Positions 63,809 through 64,000 of a DNA stretch of 64,000 nucleotides are shown one piece after another. A program made the position numbers and the translations under genes. Origin of the DNA: Auanema rhodensis (Eukaryota > Nematoda > Chromadorea > Rhabditida > Rhabditidae); the NCBI GenBank assembly GCA_964057225.1, contig OZ059898.1, positions 310,001-374,000 of the forward strand, given 5' to 3'. Positions within the stretch are counted from its first letter, which is position 1. Each line of letters opens with the position of its first letter. The notes under the pieces were generated by a model. It was given only the letters and a program-made list of their open reading frames with translations, ran no database searches and had not been told where the DNA came from.

Positions 63809-64000
63809 ACGTGTACATTTAATTAGCATAAATTAAAGTTCACGTAAATTTCAAAGTCATATGGTTACCATGCACCAATATCAATAAAAATTTGTTTTTA
63901 GACTAATATGGACATGGGGAATCTAATTTTGAAAACCGCATCTCTTTATCTTTCACGTGAAGCGAGTTACATACCAAGTGCACATCACGTGTACATTTAA
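63809..64000 (+). repeat. Start of HOR unit 8, cut by the window end
   Basis: A TCATATGG-CACC monomer (178 bp) followed by the first 14 bases of the next monomer. The HOR clearly continues past the window. Confidence 0.88.

Larger units (their letters stand above)
1..64000 (+). repeat. 176-bp satellite DNA tandem array (whole window)
   Basis: The whole window is a head-to-tail array of one 176-bp unit. Following the phase of the ACGTGTAC motif gives 361 complete monomers plus 14 bases at the right end. Net length change is accounted for exactly by a few indels and two 215-bp insertions. Copies differ mostly by a few substitutions each, so identity is very high. No inversion of monomer orientation is seen. 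The unit is about 32% GC with five CpGs. Known biology: arrays of this unit size, homogeneity and HOR structure are typical of centromeric or pericentromeric satellites of plants and animals. That this array is centromeric is inference. I do not recognise the family, and I see no CENP-B box (no TTCG or CGGG core in the consensus). The array continues beyond both window ends. Confidence 0.98.

Noticed and set aside
1-64000. CRISPR-like direct repeats
   Set aside because: The units are fully tandem with no unique spacers; variation is scattered substitution within a 176-bp unit. This is satellite DNA.

Overview
This window is one uninterrupted tandem array of an AT-rich satellite DNA. I see no protein-coding gene, tRNA, rRNA or CRISPR array. 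The repeat unit is 176 bp and about 32% GC (56 of 176 bases in the consensus copy at 177-352). By tracking phase from base 1 to 64000 I count 361 complete monomers plus 14 bases of the next, all head to tail on the same strand. The only foreign DNA is a 215-bp insertion present twice (44731-44945 and 46712-46926). The array runs past both window ends.

A long, highly homogeneous monomer array with nested higher-order repeats (HORs) is what one sees at eukaryotic centromeres or large heterochromatic blocks. A 176-bp unit is close to one nucleosome plus linker and falls in the size class of many plant and animal centromeric satellites. I do not recognise the family and cannot name the organism. 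I see no CENP-B box. The monomer is rich in short dyads and carries three CACGT elements spaced 32 and 33 bp apart, one of them an ATCACGTG.

Layout: 1-703 four monomers, one of 175 bp; 704-2463 a 5-monomer HOR, two copies; 2464-7215 mixed monomers; 7216-9503 and 11264-13551 a 13-monomer block duplicated 4048 bp apart, with a 6-monomer HOR (8976-11087) beginning in the first copy and filling most of the interval; 13552-16015 mixed; 16016-24.2 kb HOR units of 12, 3, 5, 6 and 10 monomers that restart from the same cassette; about 24.2-35.9 kb a 6162-bp tandem segmental duplication; 35732-36432 a dimer duplication; 36433-38544 mixed; 38545-41359 an 8-monomer HOR, two copies; 41360 to about 43.9 kb mixed; about 43.9-47.7 kb a 1981-bp tandem duplication carrying the 215-bp insertion; 47.7-51.66 kb mixed; 51658-64000 an HOR with units of 8, 9, 7, 9, 7, 11 and 18 monomers, where 7+9 forms a 2818-bp second-level period.

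Nothing here works as a gene set. The content is structural and evolutionary: nearly all variation between monomers is substitution, indels are very rare and fixed within particular HOR families, and shared private variants record successive unequal exchange or segmental amplification. All boundaries were read by eye. Those given as 'about' are bracketed by the nearest shared and unshared variants. Assembly correctness of near-identical blocks cannot be judged from sequence alone.
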